Positions 25,571 to 35,342 of a stretch of 64,000 nucleotides of DNA are shown piece by piece; within the stretch, counting starts at the first letter, position 1, and each line of letters opens with the position of its first letter. Source of the stretch: Paenibacillus amylolyticus. Lineage in GTDB: Bacteria; Bacillota; Bacilli; Paenibacillales; Paenibacillaceae. Position numbers and translations under genes: made by a program. The stretch lies in assembly GCF_003719335.1 (NCBI RefSeq), contig NZ_RIAS01000002.1:372001-436000 (forward strand), given 5' to 3'. The notes under the pieces were generated by a model, which saw only the letters and a list, made by a program, of their open reading frames with translations, was not told the DNA's origin and searched no databases.

Positions 25571-27307
25571 ATGCGTCAAAGTGAAATGCTTGTTCCAACA
25601 TTACGTGAAGCACCAGCGGAAGCTGATGCAACAGGGCACCGCCTGCTACTGCGCTCGGGTATGATTCGTCAAGTGGCCGCGGGAATATACAGTTATTTAC
25701 CACTCGGGCGACGTGTGCTTCTGAACGTCGAGCAAATCGTCCGGGAAGAGATGGATCGTGCCGGGTGCCAGGAAGTACTGTTGCCAATTATGCAACCAGC
25801 AGAGTTGTGGGAAGAATCCGGCAGATACACGCAATATGGTCCAGAGTTAATGCGTCTGAAGGACCGGCACATGAGAGAGTTTGCGCTTGGACCGACTCAT
25901 GAGGAGGTCGTTACAGCATTAGCTCGTGACGAAGTCAACTCTTACCGTAAGCTGCCCTTTACCTTGTATCAGATCGGAACCAAGTTCCGGGATGAGCGCC
26001 GTCCGCGTTTTGGCTTGTTGCGTGGCCGAGAATTTATCATGAAGGATGCCTATTCATTTGCATCGGATTGGGAGGAACTGGATCGAACCTATCAGGTAAT
26101 GAATACAGCATATTGCCGTATTCTGGAACGCTGTGGTTTGGATTTCCTTCGGGTTGAGGCAGATGCGGGAACTATTGGTGGACAAGGCGAAACACATGAG
26201 TTCATGGCTTTGGCTGATGTAGGAGAGGATACCATTGTGACGTGTAAAACATGTGGTTATGCTGCAAATCTGGAGAAGGCGGCGTTTCAATCCGCAGCAC
26301 CTGCTATCCTTACTAATAAACCAAAAGTTAATGAGCACACAGAAGTGTTACGGGTTGAGACACCAGGTGTTCGTACGATCGCAGAATTATGCTCTTTCCT
26401 TGGCAAGAATGCAGAAGAGATGGTCAAAACATTGCTTTATCTGGCGGATGGTCAGCTTGTCGCTGCAATTGTCCGTGGAGATCATGAACTCAACGATATT
26501 GCCTTGAAACAGGTGCTTGGCTGCGAGGAACTGGAGCTGGCTGACGATGCAACTATCGCCGCGCATTCTAATCTCACCGTCGGTTATCTTGGACCTGTAG
26601 GGCTTGGACTGCGTATGGTGGTAGACGCTGATGTGGCCACCATGAAACATGCAGTGACCGGAGCAAATGAGGCTGGCATGCATCTATCAGGTGTTCGTCC
26701 AGGCGTGGATTTTCCGCTGGATCAAGTTGAGCGTATCCGCTTTGCCGCTGAAGGGGATTGTTGCGTATCATGTGGCGAACCACTTGTGTTCACCAAAGGT
26801 ATTGAAGTAGGGCATATATTCAAGCTGGGTACAAAGTACAGCGATGCCATGGGAGCTTCTTTCCTGGATCGTAATGGCCGCCAATGTGCACCTGTAATGG
26901 GATGTTACGGTATCGGGGTATCTCGTTTAATGGCAGCTATTGCTGAACAGTACGCGACGGAAGAGGGTATCCAGTGGCCTGTATCTGTAGCGCCTTATGA
27001 TGTGCATCTCATCCCGGTAAGCTGGAAAGACGAGCATCAACAGAAGCTAACGCTTGAGTTGGAGCAACAGCTAATGGATTGTGGATTTCGTGTGCTCGTC
27101 GATGATCGGGATGAACGCCCGGGTGTAAAATTCAAGGATGCCGAGTTAATCGGACTGCCTGTACACATTGTTGTAGGCAGAGGAGCAGCCGAAGCACAAG
27201 TGGAACTGGGTGCCCATATGCTTGCTGTTTCAGGCGAAACGAAACGAATCAGTATGAAGGCACAGGAAGCTGTAAATTACGTGAAGGAGCAAATTCGCCG
27301 AGATTAA
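25571..27307 (+). CDS. proS: Prolyl-tRNA synthetase
   Basis: 578 residues, the bacterial (type 1) class II enzyme with the inserted editing domain. It charges tRNA-Pro with proline. The class II motifs are GPTHEEVV with FRDERRPRFGLLRGREFIMKDAYSF (motif 2 region) and GCYGIGVSRLMAAIAEQ (motif 3). The editing (INS) domain, about 225-400, shows KTLLYLADGQLVAAIVRGDHELNDIAL and deacylates Ala-tRNA-Pro. The C-terminal anticodon-binding domain ends with VNYVKEQIRRD. Full length, standard start, AAGGAG upstream; controlled by the T-box. Confidence 0.97.
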   Translation: MRQSEMLVPTLREAPAEADATGHRLLLRSGMIRQVAAGIYSYLPLGRRVLLNVEQIVREEMDRAGCQEVLLPIMQPAELWEESGRYTQYGPELMRLKDRHMREFALGPTHEEVVTALARDEVNSYRKLPFTLYQIGTKFRDERRPRFGLLRGREFIMKDAYSFASDWEELDRTYQVMNTAYCRILERCGLDFLRVEADAGTIGGQGETHEFMALADVGEDTIVTCKTCGYAANLEKAAFQSAAPAILTNKPKVNEHTEVLRVETPGVRTIAELCSFLGKNAEEMVKTLLYLADGQLVAAIVRGDHELNDIALKQVLGCEELELADDATIAAHSNLTVGYLGPVGLGLRMVVDADVATMKHAVTGANEAGMHLSGVRPGVDFPLDQVERIRFAAEGDCCVSCGEPLVFTKGIEVGHIFKLGTKYSDAMGASFLDRNGRQCAPVMGCYGIGVSRLMAAIAEQYATEEGIQWPVSVAPYDVHLIPVSWKDEHQQKLTLELEQQLMDCGFRVLVDDRDERPGVKFKDAELIGLPVHIVVGRGAAEAQVELGAHMLAVSGETKRISMKAQEAVNYVKEQIRRD

Positions 27308-27741
27308 GCGAGGGTGTAGCATAAGAAGCGAAGAAAACACAGTAGTTTATGATAGATAACATTTGCCTATATAATAGGACTGAATATTATGTCGATCTTT
27401 ATTTTTAGCTGAATAAGCCAGAGGTTCCTTGGAAAACGGGACTCTAGAAGTAGAAAGAAAGTCTAATTACAGAAAATAATCATACCAAGTGACTACAGCT
27501 GGAAAATAAAGATTAGGTTAATTTCGCTTTTGCTCATAAAGCTGCGGTAAGCTTGGCTAATCGCAGTGATACGGGTATAAGTGTGCAAAACTAACGTAAG
27601 CGTGATTGTACTTCAACCATGCTGTAAATCGCATAAGTACGGATGTTACAGGCAAATATGTTCTAGTTCAGCAGGGGGTAGACATCGACTTTGAAGTCGA
27701 AAGTGGCATGCAAGGGATTTATTTTTGAAAAAGAAAACGAA
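27308..27741. other. Intergenic region between convergent genes; no gene seen
   Basis: AT-rich DNA with no open frame carrying a ribosome binding site. One short hairpin, TCGACTT/AAGTCGA, near 27687-27703. Confidence 0.4.
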
Positions 27742-27783
27742 AAGGAGTCCTTAGCCTGTGATCTGGGCAAGGGCTCCCTTTTG
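27742..27783 (-). terminator. Intrinsic terminator behind the 5'-nucleotidase gene
   Basis: On the reverse strand AAAAGGGAGCCCTTGCC pairs imperfectly with GGCTAAGGACTCCTTTT, followed by T-rich DNA. It could also work for the opposite strand (proS). Confidence 0.75.
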
Positions 27784-27807
27784 TCGTTTATTTGAAATGG
27801 CTGCAGA

Positions 27808-29616
27808 TTAAGAGGCAGCAGGCAATTTCAGTGTTTGACCTGGATAAATCCAGTGTGGTTTTTTAATTTTGTTGAGTTTTTGCAGGGTCTGCCATGTTGT
27901 ATCGTATTGTTTGGAGATCGAGTACAGAGACTCGCCTGATTTTACAATATGCAATTTAGCAGGGGCTGGAGCTGGTTTCCCTGGTGCTGGTTTGACCGGT
28001 TTCTCCGGTTGAGGCTTGGTTGGTGTTGGTGCTGGCACAGGGGCCGGAGCCTCAGTACCCGGTGCTTCTGGTTCTACAGCAGCTTTCTTGCCTTCGCTGA
28101 TACGGCCGTCGGTTTTAATATCGACTGCGCCGAGCTTTTGCATGTAGTTGATCAACGCCTCATCCAGTGCACCGTACATACCGGTTGTTGGATACTTGGC
28201 GAACATCGTGTACTCATCACCGCCGACTGCTGTGAAGTCATTGGTTGCAAGTGTGTAGGTCGCTGCTGGATCAAGAGCTTTATCGCCGACCATTACGGAA
28301 TGAACACGGCTGCCTTTTGCAGCAGCGGCATCGATTTTGAATGTGATCCCAGATACTTGCGGGAATCCACCGCTTGGTTCCGGGTAGGAGCCTACACCGT
28401 TCTCCAGGGCTGCGAGTACATCAGAGCCTTTTACATTAAGGGTCACAACTTGGTTGCCAAAGGGAAGAACGGTAATGACATCGCCTTTAGTTACGATGCC
28501 TTTTTCGATAGAAGAACGAATGCCTCCGCCGTTAGTCAATGCGATATCGGCTTTGCTGACATCACGGATTGCATCAGCCAGCAGGTCACCCAGATTGGTC
28601 TCGCCAGTGCGTACTTGCTCACGTTTGCCGTCGAGCAGAACGGCAGTATTTGCTACTTCTTCTTTCAGAATCGGTTCTTGTTTTTTCTGAATGGAACTTA
28701 CGAGCGCGGCAACGTTCTCGTTTGGTTTAATGTCTTTGGCCCCGGTTTCATCCATTAATGTTGCTGTTTTCTTCGAAACTTTGCCGCCGTCTACCCACAG
28801 GTCAATGACACCTACATAATTCGTATATTCACCTGCACTTGCAATCAAAGTTCCATGATCAGATACAAGTCCGTTTTTCAATACGGTATGGCTATGTCCA
28901 TCGATGAACACATCAATGCCTGGCACCTCTTTAACGACTTTGAAGCTTGTATCGGTACTGGAAACATCTTGTCCAAGGTGTCCAAGAACAACGACAACAT
29001 CGACTTTGCTACGAATTTCATTCACGAGAACTTTAGCTTCGGCAGAAGGGTCTGTGATTTGCAGACCTTCTACGTTTTTCGGGTTCGTTTTGTACATGGT
29101 TTCTGGTGTAGTCAAGGCGATAATCCCGATCTTCACACCATCAACTTCTTTGATAAGGTAAGGTTCGAAGATACGAGTTCCGTCTTTTTTCTTTACGTTT
29201 GCACTGAGCATAGGGAATTTCATCATCTTCGCCAGCTCCATCAGACGTTCCGAGCCATAGTTAAATTCATGGTTACCAGGTACCATCGCCTGATAGCCTA
29301 TTTCGTTCATGACCTGGGCAATGCTCTCGCCTCTGACAAGCGTAGCAAATGTGGTACCGTGTACCGCATCGCCTGCATCCAGCAAGAGGGTGTTTGGATT
29401 TTCGCTGCGATATTTGTCAACGATGCCTGCGACTTTTGCAAATCCCATAGCAGGTGACTGTTCAACTGCACGGGCATGCATGTCATTGGTATGTAGGATA
29501 GTGATGTGCTTACCTGTGCCTGGAGCAGAATCCGTTGCTGCCGCCGCAATGCCTACACTGCCAAACAGTAAACAAACCGTTAGCAGAAGTGAAACAACGT
29601 TTTTCCAGTTTTTCAT
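27808..29616 (-). CDS. Secreted 5'-nucleotidase / 2',3'-cyclic phosphodiesterase with LysM domain
   Basis: 602 residues. A signal peptide (KNWKNVVSLLLTVCLLFGSV, cleavage near AAAA) is followed by a metallophosphatase domain with ILHTNDMHAR, DAGDAVHG, GNHEFNYGSERL and DGHSHT, the metal ligands of UshA/YfkN-like enzymes. The 5'-nucleotidase C-terminal domain (TNGGGIRSSIEKG) binds the substrate. A Pro/Ala/Lys-rich linker at about 515-555 leads to one LysM domain (HIVKSGESLYSISKQYDT, ending YPGQTLKLP), which should hold the enzyme on peptidoglycan. It scavenges phosphate and nucleosides outside the cell. ATG 29616 is behind GGGAGG; TTG 29634 is less likely. Confidence 0.93.
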   Translation of the reverse strand: MKNWKNVVSLLLTVCLLFGSVGIAAAATDSAPGTGKHITILHTNDMHARAVEQSPAMGFAKVAGIVDKYRSENPNTLLLDAGDAVHGTTFATLVRGESIAQVMNEIGYQAMVPGNHEFNYGSERLMELAKMMKFPMLSANVKKKDGTRIFEPYLIKEVDGVKIGIIALTTPETMYKTNPKNVEGLQITDPSAEAKVLVNEIRSKVDVVVVLGHLGQDVSSTDTSFKVVKEVPGIDVFIDGHSHTVLKNGLVSDHGTLIASAGEYTNYVGVIDLWVDGGKVSKKTATLMDETGAKDIKPNENVAALVSSIQKKQEPILKEEVANTAVLLDGKREQVRTGETNLGDLLADAIRDVSKADIALTNGGGIRSSIEKGIVTKGDVITVLPFGNQVVTLNVKGSDVLAALENGVGSYPEPSGGFPQVSGITFKIDAAAAKGSRVHSVMVGDKALDPAATYTLATNDFTAVGGDEYTMFAKYPTTGMYGALDEALINYMQKLGAVDIKTDGRISEGKKAAVEPEAPGTEAPAPVPAPTPTKPQPEKPVKPAPGKPAPAPAKLHIVKSGESLYSISKQYDTTWQTLQKLNKIKKPHWIYPGQTLKLPAAS

Positions 29617-29780
29617 GAATCCGAAACCTCCCAAAATAGTAATCTATTAGAGCGTTTATACAGCTCATGTAGTATTTTAACAGACTATGATGAGTAAATC
29701 TCGTGATTTGCGTAAAAATAAGTAACCTGAAAGTTACATCTGATTTTGCCTGTAAAGCAGGTTCAACACTACACTTAAAA

Positions 29781-29792
29781 GAACATATGTTC
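29781..29792. promoter_or_regulatory. Second GAACATATGTTC palindrome (LexA-type box)
   Basis: AAGAACATATGTTCTT is a perfect 16-bp palindrome placed immediately after the stop of the ImmA-like gene and about 165 bp upstream of the 5'-nucleotidase start, both on the reverse strand. Its 12-bp core is identical to the one at 22394-22405. Which gene it controls is open. Confidence 0.5.
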
Positions 29793-30209
29793 TTAAATGC
29801 TGTAAAAAAAATGCTGCGCTTCACGCGGCAGTCCGGTACGTAAGCAAAATTTCTCAAGAGATTCATCCGGTTCCGGTGTGATTCCGGCCGTCAATAGTTG
29901 AATGGCAAAAAGATTGGCTTGTCTCTCCAGTTTGCCTGGAGCGAAATAGGAATGCTCCTCCAGGAAGAAACGATTAATTCCTTTGTGCAGTCTGTCATGC
30001 CCCAATTCATGCGCGCATACAAAGCGCTGCCATTCGGGGGGCAAGTCGTTGTGTATCACAATAAATCTGCGACGAAGTTTGCGGAAATACAGCCCTTTCG
30101 TGGATTTGCCCAGATTCGTAAAACGAATCTGTATTCCTACAGCACGGGCAATGCTGAACGGACAGTTGGTTCGGTGTTTGCGAATCAGCTCGGTTACGAT
30201 GTCATCCAT
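29793..30209 (-). CDS. ImmA/IrrE-type metallopeptidase
   Basis: 138 residues with the zinc-peptidase motif HELGHDRLH in the middle and IQLLTAG-PEPDESLEKFCLRTGL at the end, the layout of ImmA of ICEBs1 and of PBSX/phage anti-repressor peptidases. Such enzymes cut the partner XRE repressor, often after DNA damage, and so switch on mobile or phage-like genes. The partner is the XRE gene 46 bp upstream. The start ATG 30209 has GCAGGTGAG before it. Confidence 0.85.
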   Translation of the reverse strand: MDDIVTELIRKHRTNCPFSIARAVGIQIRFTNLGKSTKGLYFRKLRRRFIVIHNDLPPEWQRFVCAHELGHDRLHKGINRFFLEEHSYFAPGKLERQANLFAIQLLTAGITPEPDESLEKFCLRTGLPREAQHFFYSI

Positions 30210-30255
30210 ATGATCTCACCTGCAGTTTCAATAAGTTTGAACTCGTGTCCTGTTC

Positions 30256-30696
30256 TCATGGGCGTTGATCCGATTCGCCTGACTTTTTCCGTTTATTCAT
30301 CTGTTTGGCTTCCCAGAACAAACCGGTCAGCACGTCTTTGATCCGTTTCTTGTCCTCTTCATCCAGCGGAATACCGTCGAACATCAAATCGTCGTCATCC
30401 TCCAGCATCTTTTTAAAGTCCCGGCGATCCTTGTAAGTTGCCCATTCCGGCACTTCCTGATGGTTTGCCTCAAGTCCTGTTTCAATATAACCTGCCTGTT
30501 TCATCATGTCTGAGTAAGGTACGGCGAGTGCGTTGGCAATCTTTCGGATGGTTGCTGGTTTAGGCACCCCGCGTACACCATTTTCAATCCGTGAAATCTG
30601 TGAATTGCTTATTCCAGCCGCTTCAGCGAGCTGATTGATGCTGAATCCCTGTTGCTCTCGCAACTGTTTCATATAAGGACCAAAAGCGTGCTCCAC
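30256..30696 (-). CDS. XRE-family repressor (ImmR-like)
   Basis: 146 residues. A helix-turn-helix of the Cro/C1 type fills residues 8-65 (MKQLREQQGFSINQLAEAAGISNSQISRIENGVRGVPKPATIRKIA). The rest is charged and partly acidic (KKMLEDDDDLMFDGIPLDEEDKKRIKDVL), as in ImmR-type repressors, and ends in a basic tail. It starts with GTG 30696 behind AAGGAG. It forms an operon with the ImmA-like peptidase and is the probable substrate of that enzyme. Likely targets are its own promoter and the divergent ArpU-like gene. Confidence 0.85.
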   Translation of the reverse strand: MEHAFGPYMKQLREQQGFSINQLAEAAGISNSQISRIENGVRGVPKPATIRKIANALAVPYSDMMKQAGYIETGLEANHQEVPEWATYKDRRDFKKMLEDDDDLMFDGIPLDEEDKKRIKDVLTGLFWEAKQMNKRKKSGESDQRP

Positions 30697-31380
30697 AACT
30701 CATGCATCTCCTTCGACTCGTCATAAGTGTTTGTGATTATAAAGAAGTCCGTTCGTTCTGCTCATGTGACGTTCTGCAAACTTGCCCGTTCCGGATGCGG
30801 ATCATTCTTTCGATCGCTGTTATCCCCGGATTTTCTGTCATGTTCTCCTTTAAAGGGAGAAATCCGGTGATAAAGGCGAACGCTCCGCTTCTCCAGAATT
30901 GATTCCGCCTCCTGCACTACGTCTGTGCGCCTGCTAACGTGGAGTCATTCCCAGAGCCATGGACTTCTTTATAAAAAACAAATGACTTATACGAGTTCAG
31001 TAATTATCTGTACTATATCGTATATATACCATTAGGTAAAGAGATATGAAACAATTATGCCAAAAGGTATAGAAAATGAGAGCGAAGGTTTTATTTTATC
31101 GTCTAAATGACCCGAAATGAAGGTTTACTCCATTCTCCAGAAAGTGGTATCCTCTAATAGAAATACGAACAAAATGCGAACATGGTGTAAACAGGAACTC
31201 GTTTCCAAAAGGCAACGTAAGAAAAAAATCAAAAAACGTTACGTTTTGAAGAATCGGAACAACTCTATATGAGAGACTGTCTTCGCTAGAAGATGGGGAT
31301 GAGGATTAGTCTAAGTATCAGTATGGGTTGTCAAAATGGAATGAAATATAGAGGGAATCAACTTGAGGAGGAGAATGACT
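30697..31380. other. Divergent control region between XRE repressor and ArpU-like gene
   Basis: 684 bp without a convincing gene. It holds the repressor promoter (31012-31040), a CGAAC direct pair (31166 and 31178 area), and the inverted repeat AACGTAA/TTACGTT (about 31214-31246). A possible forward promoter is TTTACT, 18 nt, TATCCT around 31124-31153. These are candidate operator sites for the repressor. Confidence 0.4.
31012..31040 (-). promoter_or_regulatory. Promoter of the immR-immA-like operon
   Basis: On the reverse strand TTTACC (31040-31035), 17 nt, TATAGT (31017-31012). The transcript would carry a leader of about 310 nt. Confidence 0.6.
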
Positions 31381-31881
31381 ATGGCAACGATGGCAAATAT
31401 GGAATTGATGTTACCGGAATTGGATCGTCGTAAAACGCAGGCAGCTGTGGAGGCTGTATTGGAGAAGTATCGGATTTATAAAACGATTGCTTTTGAAGAA
31501 CGTGAGGTGCAAGTGACCGCAAGTTATACGGAACGTTTGCATGGAGCTACCAATGTCACGGGGGATTCTACCGCAAGAACAGCGATCTATAATGTGGATG
31601 TCCAGCGTGCGCGTCAGGCTTACTGCGATACCATCGATCATATCGTATCTCGGCTTAGCGAGAAGGAACGAGTATTGGTACAGGAGCGATATATGAAGGA
31701 CGATGATGTTTTTGATTATAAAATATACAACCATGTTTTTGATCCGCCTGTGAGCAAGGATACCTACACCAAGATTCGCACCCGTGCTTTTTACAAATTG
31801 GCGCTGGCTTTGTCCGACCGTGGGCTGATGAATATGGAACCACTGTCATGCACAAGAAAAGAACGGAAGAAGCTTGGCTGA
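31381..31881 (+). CDS. ArpU-family phage transcriptional regulator
   Basis: 166 residues of the ArpU family, sigma-like regulators of phage late (packaging and lysis) genes. The N-terminal part has LDRRKTQAAVEAVLEKYRIYKTIAFEEREVQVTASYTER; the C-terminal half, IVSRLSEKERVLVQERYM followed by SKDTYTKIRTRAFYKLALAL, looks like a sigma-70 region 4 helix-turn-helix. ATG 31381 is 9 nt behind AGGAGG. It is divergent from the XRE/ImmA pair with no other phage gene next to it. I infer a role in switching on the tail genes from 40.7 kb. Confidence 0.8.
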   Translation: MATMANMELMLPELDRRKTQAAVEAVLEKYRIYKTIAFEEREVQVTASYTERLHGATNVTGDSTARTAIYNVDVQRARQAYCDTIDHIVSRLSEKERVLVQERYMKDDDVFDYKIYNHVFDPPVSKDTYTKIRTRAFYKLALALSDRGLMNMEPLSCTRKERKKLG

Positions 31882-31976
31882 GTATTAGGCAAAAAGTTGA
31901 AGCTTTCATATCCACGAAGGATTGGTTACAATGGTTTGGACAAAATCACTGACGGAGCATCTGAGGGGGAGTGTCC

Positions 31977-33650
31977 ATGCCGGAAGAGGCTGGAATGCAG
32001 GAAATGGTGACGCTTAAAACCATTGCGGAAACGTTAAATACCTCCAATGACCTTAGTCTGATGCTGGATACGGTTGTTGGCAAATTACTTGAGCTAACCG
32101 GACTCACGGCGGGATGGCTTTTTCTTATCGATGAACGCGGAGAGTATGCCTGTGTATCAGACTATAACTTGCCGCCAGCTTTAATTCGAAACGATAAAGA
32201 GCCCATGCGGATGGGAACGTGCTGGTGTATCAACCGTTTTAGGGATGGAGGGCTGCAACATGCGATCAATATCATTAACTGCAAACGTCTTGAAGATGCT
32301 GTGGAGTTTAAGTGGGGAGATACGCAGGATATTACACACCACGCGACAGTTCCACTGCGTTCGGGTGATCGAATGTTGGGACTGCTCAATGTAGCAGCGC
32401 CAGGCAAAGAGGTTTTCAGCGATAGTGAACTCGCACTTTTGCAGGCGGTAGCCTATCAGATTGGCAGTGCAATGGAGCGAATGCGATTTTATCGTGCAGA
32501 GCAGCGACGGGCAGAACTCTATGCCCGGCTCGGGGACTTCGGCACAGCATTAAGTCTTGCTGTCAATGAATGCAGTGAGCCGAATGCATTGCCGGATACT
32601 GTTGCAAGGCTGCTTGGCAAGCATTTTGATTGGTCGTTCGCTGCGCTTGTACAACAAACGAATAGCACATTTCATATACAGGCAATGTATGCACATGGTG
32701 AGGTATGGACGGACTCGGCAGATCCCCTTTCCTTGGAAGGGACACGCCTCATGGATCGGATCGTGGATCACTATCGTGCAGCCATCCTATCCGCGGATGA
32801 ACTTGCTGAAATATTCGGCCAATTCAGCCTTGAATTTCAATGGGGTGAATTTGCTTCGGGGGTGGGTGTACCTCTCCCATATCATGCGCCAGAGGAACCG
32901 GGAGTGTTGATCATCGGTACTGAATCACGATCCCTGGATCTGATTCGGGCAGACAGGGAAGTCCTTGAGGCTCTGGCAGAGCATATCATTGCTTCACGGG
33001 AGAGCCTGAAGCTGGCAGATCATCGGCGCGAACTGGCGAGGCTTGAAGAGCGGAATCGGCTTGCTCGGGATTTGCATGATTCGGTGAATCAAATTTTGTT
33101 CTCCCTATCGTTGACGGCGAAAGGTGCAGAGAGTATGCTCTCCGGTACGGAGCCGATGCATCCGGCAGCAGAAGTGATGAGAGATATACGAGCCTTGTCT
33201 CAGGAAGCACTCAAGGAGATGCGAGCATTGATTATGCAGCTTCGTCCATCAGGTTTGGAGGCCGGATTAGTCAGCGCGCTTCAGGAGTATGGGGCAAAAC
33301 AGGGGCTTCAAGTTATCGCTGATCGTAAGGGGATGCGCTCCATACCGCGTAATATCGAAGAAGGTTTGTGGCGTATTGGTCAGGAGGCTTTGAACAATAT
33401 TCGGAAGCACGCAGGGGTGTCTTCGGCATGCGTACAGCTTGAATTCAGTGAACGTGAAGCGAAACTCACCATCTCGGATCAGGGGAAGGGCGGTGCCAAG
33501 CGGCGGAAGCCATCATCGGAAAATTCACTCGGATTGTCGATTATGAGAGAGCGCGCACAATCACTCGGAGGCAAACTAAATATAAGGAGTTCTTCGCGTA
33601 AAGGGACAACCGTGACAGCAGTTATACCACTTCCGTATGAAGCGGAATAG
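31977..33650 (+). CDS. GAF-domain sensor histidine kinase (NarL/LiaS class)
   Basis: 557 residues, no membrane helix, so a soluble sensor. A GAF domain covers about 10-170 ([35 protein letters not shown]); a second GAF-like region is at 190-340. HisKA_3 follows with the phospho-accepting H367 in [19 protein letters not shown]. The ATPase part has [13 protein letters not shown] (N-box) and the [14 protein letters not shown] region. GGGGGAG is 5 nt before ATG 31977. The response regulator is encoded 16 bp downstream. The signal is unknown; Cys residues ([15 protein letters not shown]) in the first GAF could bind a ligand or metal. Confidence 0.9.
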   Translation: MPEEAGMQEMVTLKTIAETLNTSNDLSLMLDTVVGKLLELTGLTAGWLFLIDERGEYACVSDYNLPPALIRNDKEPMRMGTCWCINRFRDGGLQHAINIINCKRLEDAVEFKWGDTQDITHHATVPLRSGDRMLGLLNVAAPGKEVFSDSELALLQAVAYQIGSAMERMRFYRAEQRRAELYARLGDFGTALSLAVNECSEPNALPDTVARLLGKHFDWSFAALVQQTNSTFHIQAMYAHGEVWTDSADPLSLEGTRLMDRIVDHYRAAILSADELAEIFGQFSLEFQWGEFASGVGVPLPYHAPEEPGVLIIGTESRSLDLIRADREVLEALAEHIIASRESLKLADHRRELARLEERNRLARDLHDSVNQILFSLSLTAKGAESMLSGTEPMHPAAEVMRDIRALSQEALKEMRALIMQLRPSGLEAGLVSALQEYGAKQGLQVIADRKGMRSIPRNIEEGLWRIGQEALNNIRKHAGVSSACVQLEFSEREAKLTISDQGKGGAKRRKPSSENSLGLSIMRERAQSLGGKLNIRSSSRKGTTVTAVIPLPYEAE

Positions 33651-33666
33651 AGTCAGGAGGCAGGCA

Positions 33667-34479
33667 ATGATGCCGATTACAATTCTACTTGCCGACGATC
33701 ATGTCATGGTCAGACGGGGACTACATGTTTTTCTGAAAACGCAGGAAGATATGAAGGTTATCGGTGAAGCATCGAACGGGCAGGAAGCCTTGGAGCAAGC
33801 ACAGGAGCTGGAGCCGGATGTTATTCTGATGGATCTTCATATGCCTGTCATGGACGGCATCGAAACAGCCAGGCGTTTGCGTAGTCTGCTGCCACATACG
33901 CGGATTATCGTGCTAACTTCGTTCTCGGATCAGGATCATGTCGTTCCTGCGGTTCGTGCAGGTGTGAAGGGGTATCTGCTTAAAGATATCGAGCCTGAGG
34001 ATTTAGCCGCTGCGATCCGTAATGTGCATTCCGGTCAGGTCGAATTACATCCAGCGGCTGCAAGTCAATTGATGCATGTCATGGCGTCGATGGATATGCT
34101 GTCAGATGCACCGCAAGAGGAAGGGAATACCTCAGGAAAAAAATATTTACAACGTTCGAATCAGACGGATCAACAAACGAGCGAACCAAGCCAATCGAGT
34201 AAAACGAGTCAGTTAAATGAACCAAGTCCTTCAAGTCGTTCATGGAGTTCTAGTCAATCGCGTTCTCCGTCCGATGAAGGTCTAAATATACTTACTCGCC
34301 GTGAACGCGAAGTGCTGGGGCTGATCGCTCAAGGGCTGAGCAACAAAGAGATTGCCGTACGGCTCGTGATTTCGGAGAAAACAGTCAAAACACATGTCAG
34401 TCATCTACTGGATAAACTAGGGGTTGCAGACCGTACTCAGGCAGCACTGCATGCTGTTCGAAATGGCTGGGAACTGTGA
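33667..34479 (+). CDS. NarL/LuxR-family response regulator
   Basis: 270 residues. Receiver domain 4-120 with D10, D11, phospho-acceptor D56 in ILMDLHMP, and K in GYLLKDIE. The LuxR-type helix-turn-helix is at about 205-265 ([22 protein letters not shown], then [15 protein letters not shown]). The linker between them, about 145-200, is unusually long and made of Ser, Gln, Thr and Asn ([11 protein letters not shown] and similar); the usual linker is 15-30 residues. ATG 33667 follows AGGAGG by 6 nt. It is the partner of the upstream kinase; a terminator follows the gene. Confidence 0.92.
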   Translation: MMPITILLADDHVMVRRGLHVFLKTQEDMKVIGEASNGQEALEQAQELEPDVILMDLHMPVMDGIETARRLRSLLPHTRIIVLTSFSDQDHVVPAVRAGVKGYLLKDIEPEDLAAAIRNVHSGQVELHPAAASQLMHVMASMDMLSDAPQEEGNTSGKKYLQRSNQTDQQTSEPSQSSKTSQLNEPSPSSRSWSSSQSRSPSDEGLNILTRREREVLGLIAQGLSNKEIAVRLVISEKTVKTHVSHLLDKLGVADRTQAALHAVRNGWEL

Positions 34480-34540
34480 TGAATTACAGGCTACCACTGG
34501 AGTCGCCAAATTCAGACAAAATTCAGACTAAAGTCGTATG

Positions 34541-34568
34541 AACTCAACCCAAAGGTTGAGTTTTTTTG
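34541..34568 (+). terminator. Intrinsic terminator
   Basis: ACTCAACC-CAAA-GGTTGAGT followed by seven T. Confidence 0.9.
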
Positions 34569-34690
34569 TGCTGAAGTTAAGTCCATTAGCTGACGAATGC
34601 CGAGCTACATCAAGGTAAAATAAGGATAACCAAAGCCGAGAGACAAGAGCAGGTAAGAAGATACTAACAGCGATCAGGAGAGTGAATGTA

Positions 34691-35260
34691 ATGAATATTG
34701 TGATATTGGCAGGCAGCAACCGGAGAAATGCAACAAGCACACGTCTGGGTGAATATGCCGCAGAGATCATTCAAAGACAAGGACACGAAGCGAGCTTATT
34801 TAATCTGTATGAAAAACCACTTCCGTTCTATGCCCCAGATGAAAAGCAAGATACCGACGAGAACCTGGTAACATTGAATACCGCGATGCTTGCAGCGGAT
34901 GCCATCATTCTTTCTACACCGGAGTATCACGGTAGCATAAGCGGTGTGCTTAAAAATGCGCTTGATCATCTGAGTCAGGCCCATTTCAGTGGTAAATCGG
35001 TTTTATCGATCAGCTCTGCTGGAGGAGCAGTTGGGGTAAGCTCGCTTACCCAAATGCAAACCATGGTACGTAATCTGCATGGTATTAATGCTCCGGAATG
35101 GATTTCCATTGGTGGTGCACAGCGCAGACGATTTGAAGCGACGTTTGATGGCTACGAGGAATACGAAGGAAGTCAGGATATTGAGGAACGGGTGCAGCGT
35201 GTACTGGGCTCTTTTCTGAATCTGGCTCAGACGTTAACGGCGGCAAGGAGTGCACTGTAG
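34691..35260 (+). CDS. NADPH-dependent FMN reductase
   Basis: 189 residues with the flavodoxin-like fold of the FMN_red family. The phosphate loop of FMN is in LAGSNRRNATSTRLGEYAA, and STPEYHGSISGVLKNALDHLS is the signature that contacts the isoalloxazine ring. Such enzymes reduce quinones, azo dyes, chromate or free flavin; the natural substrate is unknown. ATG 34691 is preferred (AGGAGAG upstream) over GTG 34682. Confidence 0.88.
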   Translation: MNIVILAGSNRRNATSTRLGEYAAEIIQRQGHEASLFNLYEKPLPFYAPDEKQDTDENLVTLNTAMLAADAIILSTPEYHGSISGVLKNALDHLSQAHFSGKSVLSISSAGGAVGVSSLTQMQTMVRNLHGINAPEWISIGGAQRRRFEATFDGYEEYEGSQDIEERVQRVLGSFLNLAQTLTAARSAL

Positions 35261-35342
35261 AGTAATCCAAGGCTGACAAGTGGGGCATCATTTCAGTCTA
35301 ATAAATTCATCATCTTAACGAAATAGAAGGAGGGGACACAGC

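Noticed and set aside
27949..28758. Open frame of 269 codons on the forward strand
   Set aside because: Antisense to the 5'-nucleotidase; its Trp/Cys/Phe-rich sequence reflects the Pro/Ala-rich linker on the other strand.
31166..31185. LexA box at the CGAAC pair upstream of the ArpU-like gene
   Set aside because: The two CGAAC are in direct, not inverted, orientation, so they do not form GAAC-N4-GTTC; kept only as a possible repressor operator.
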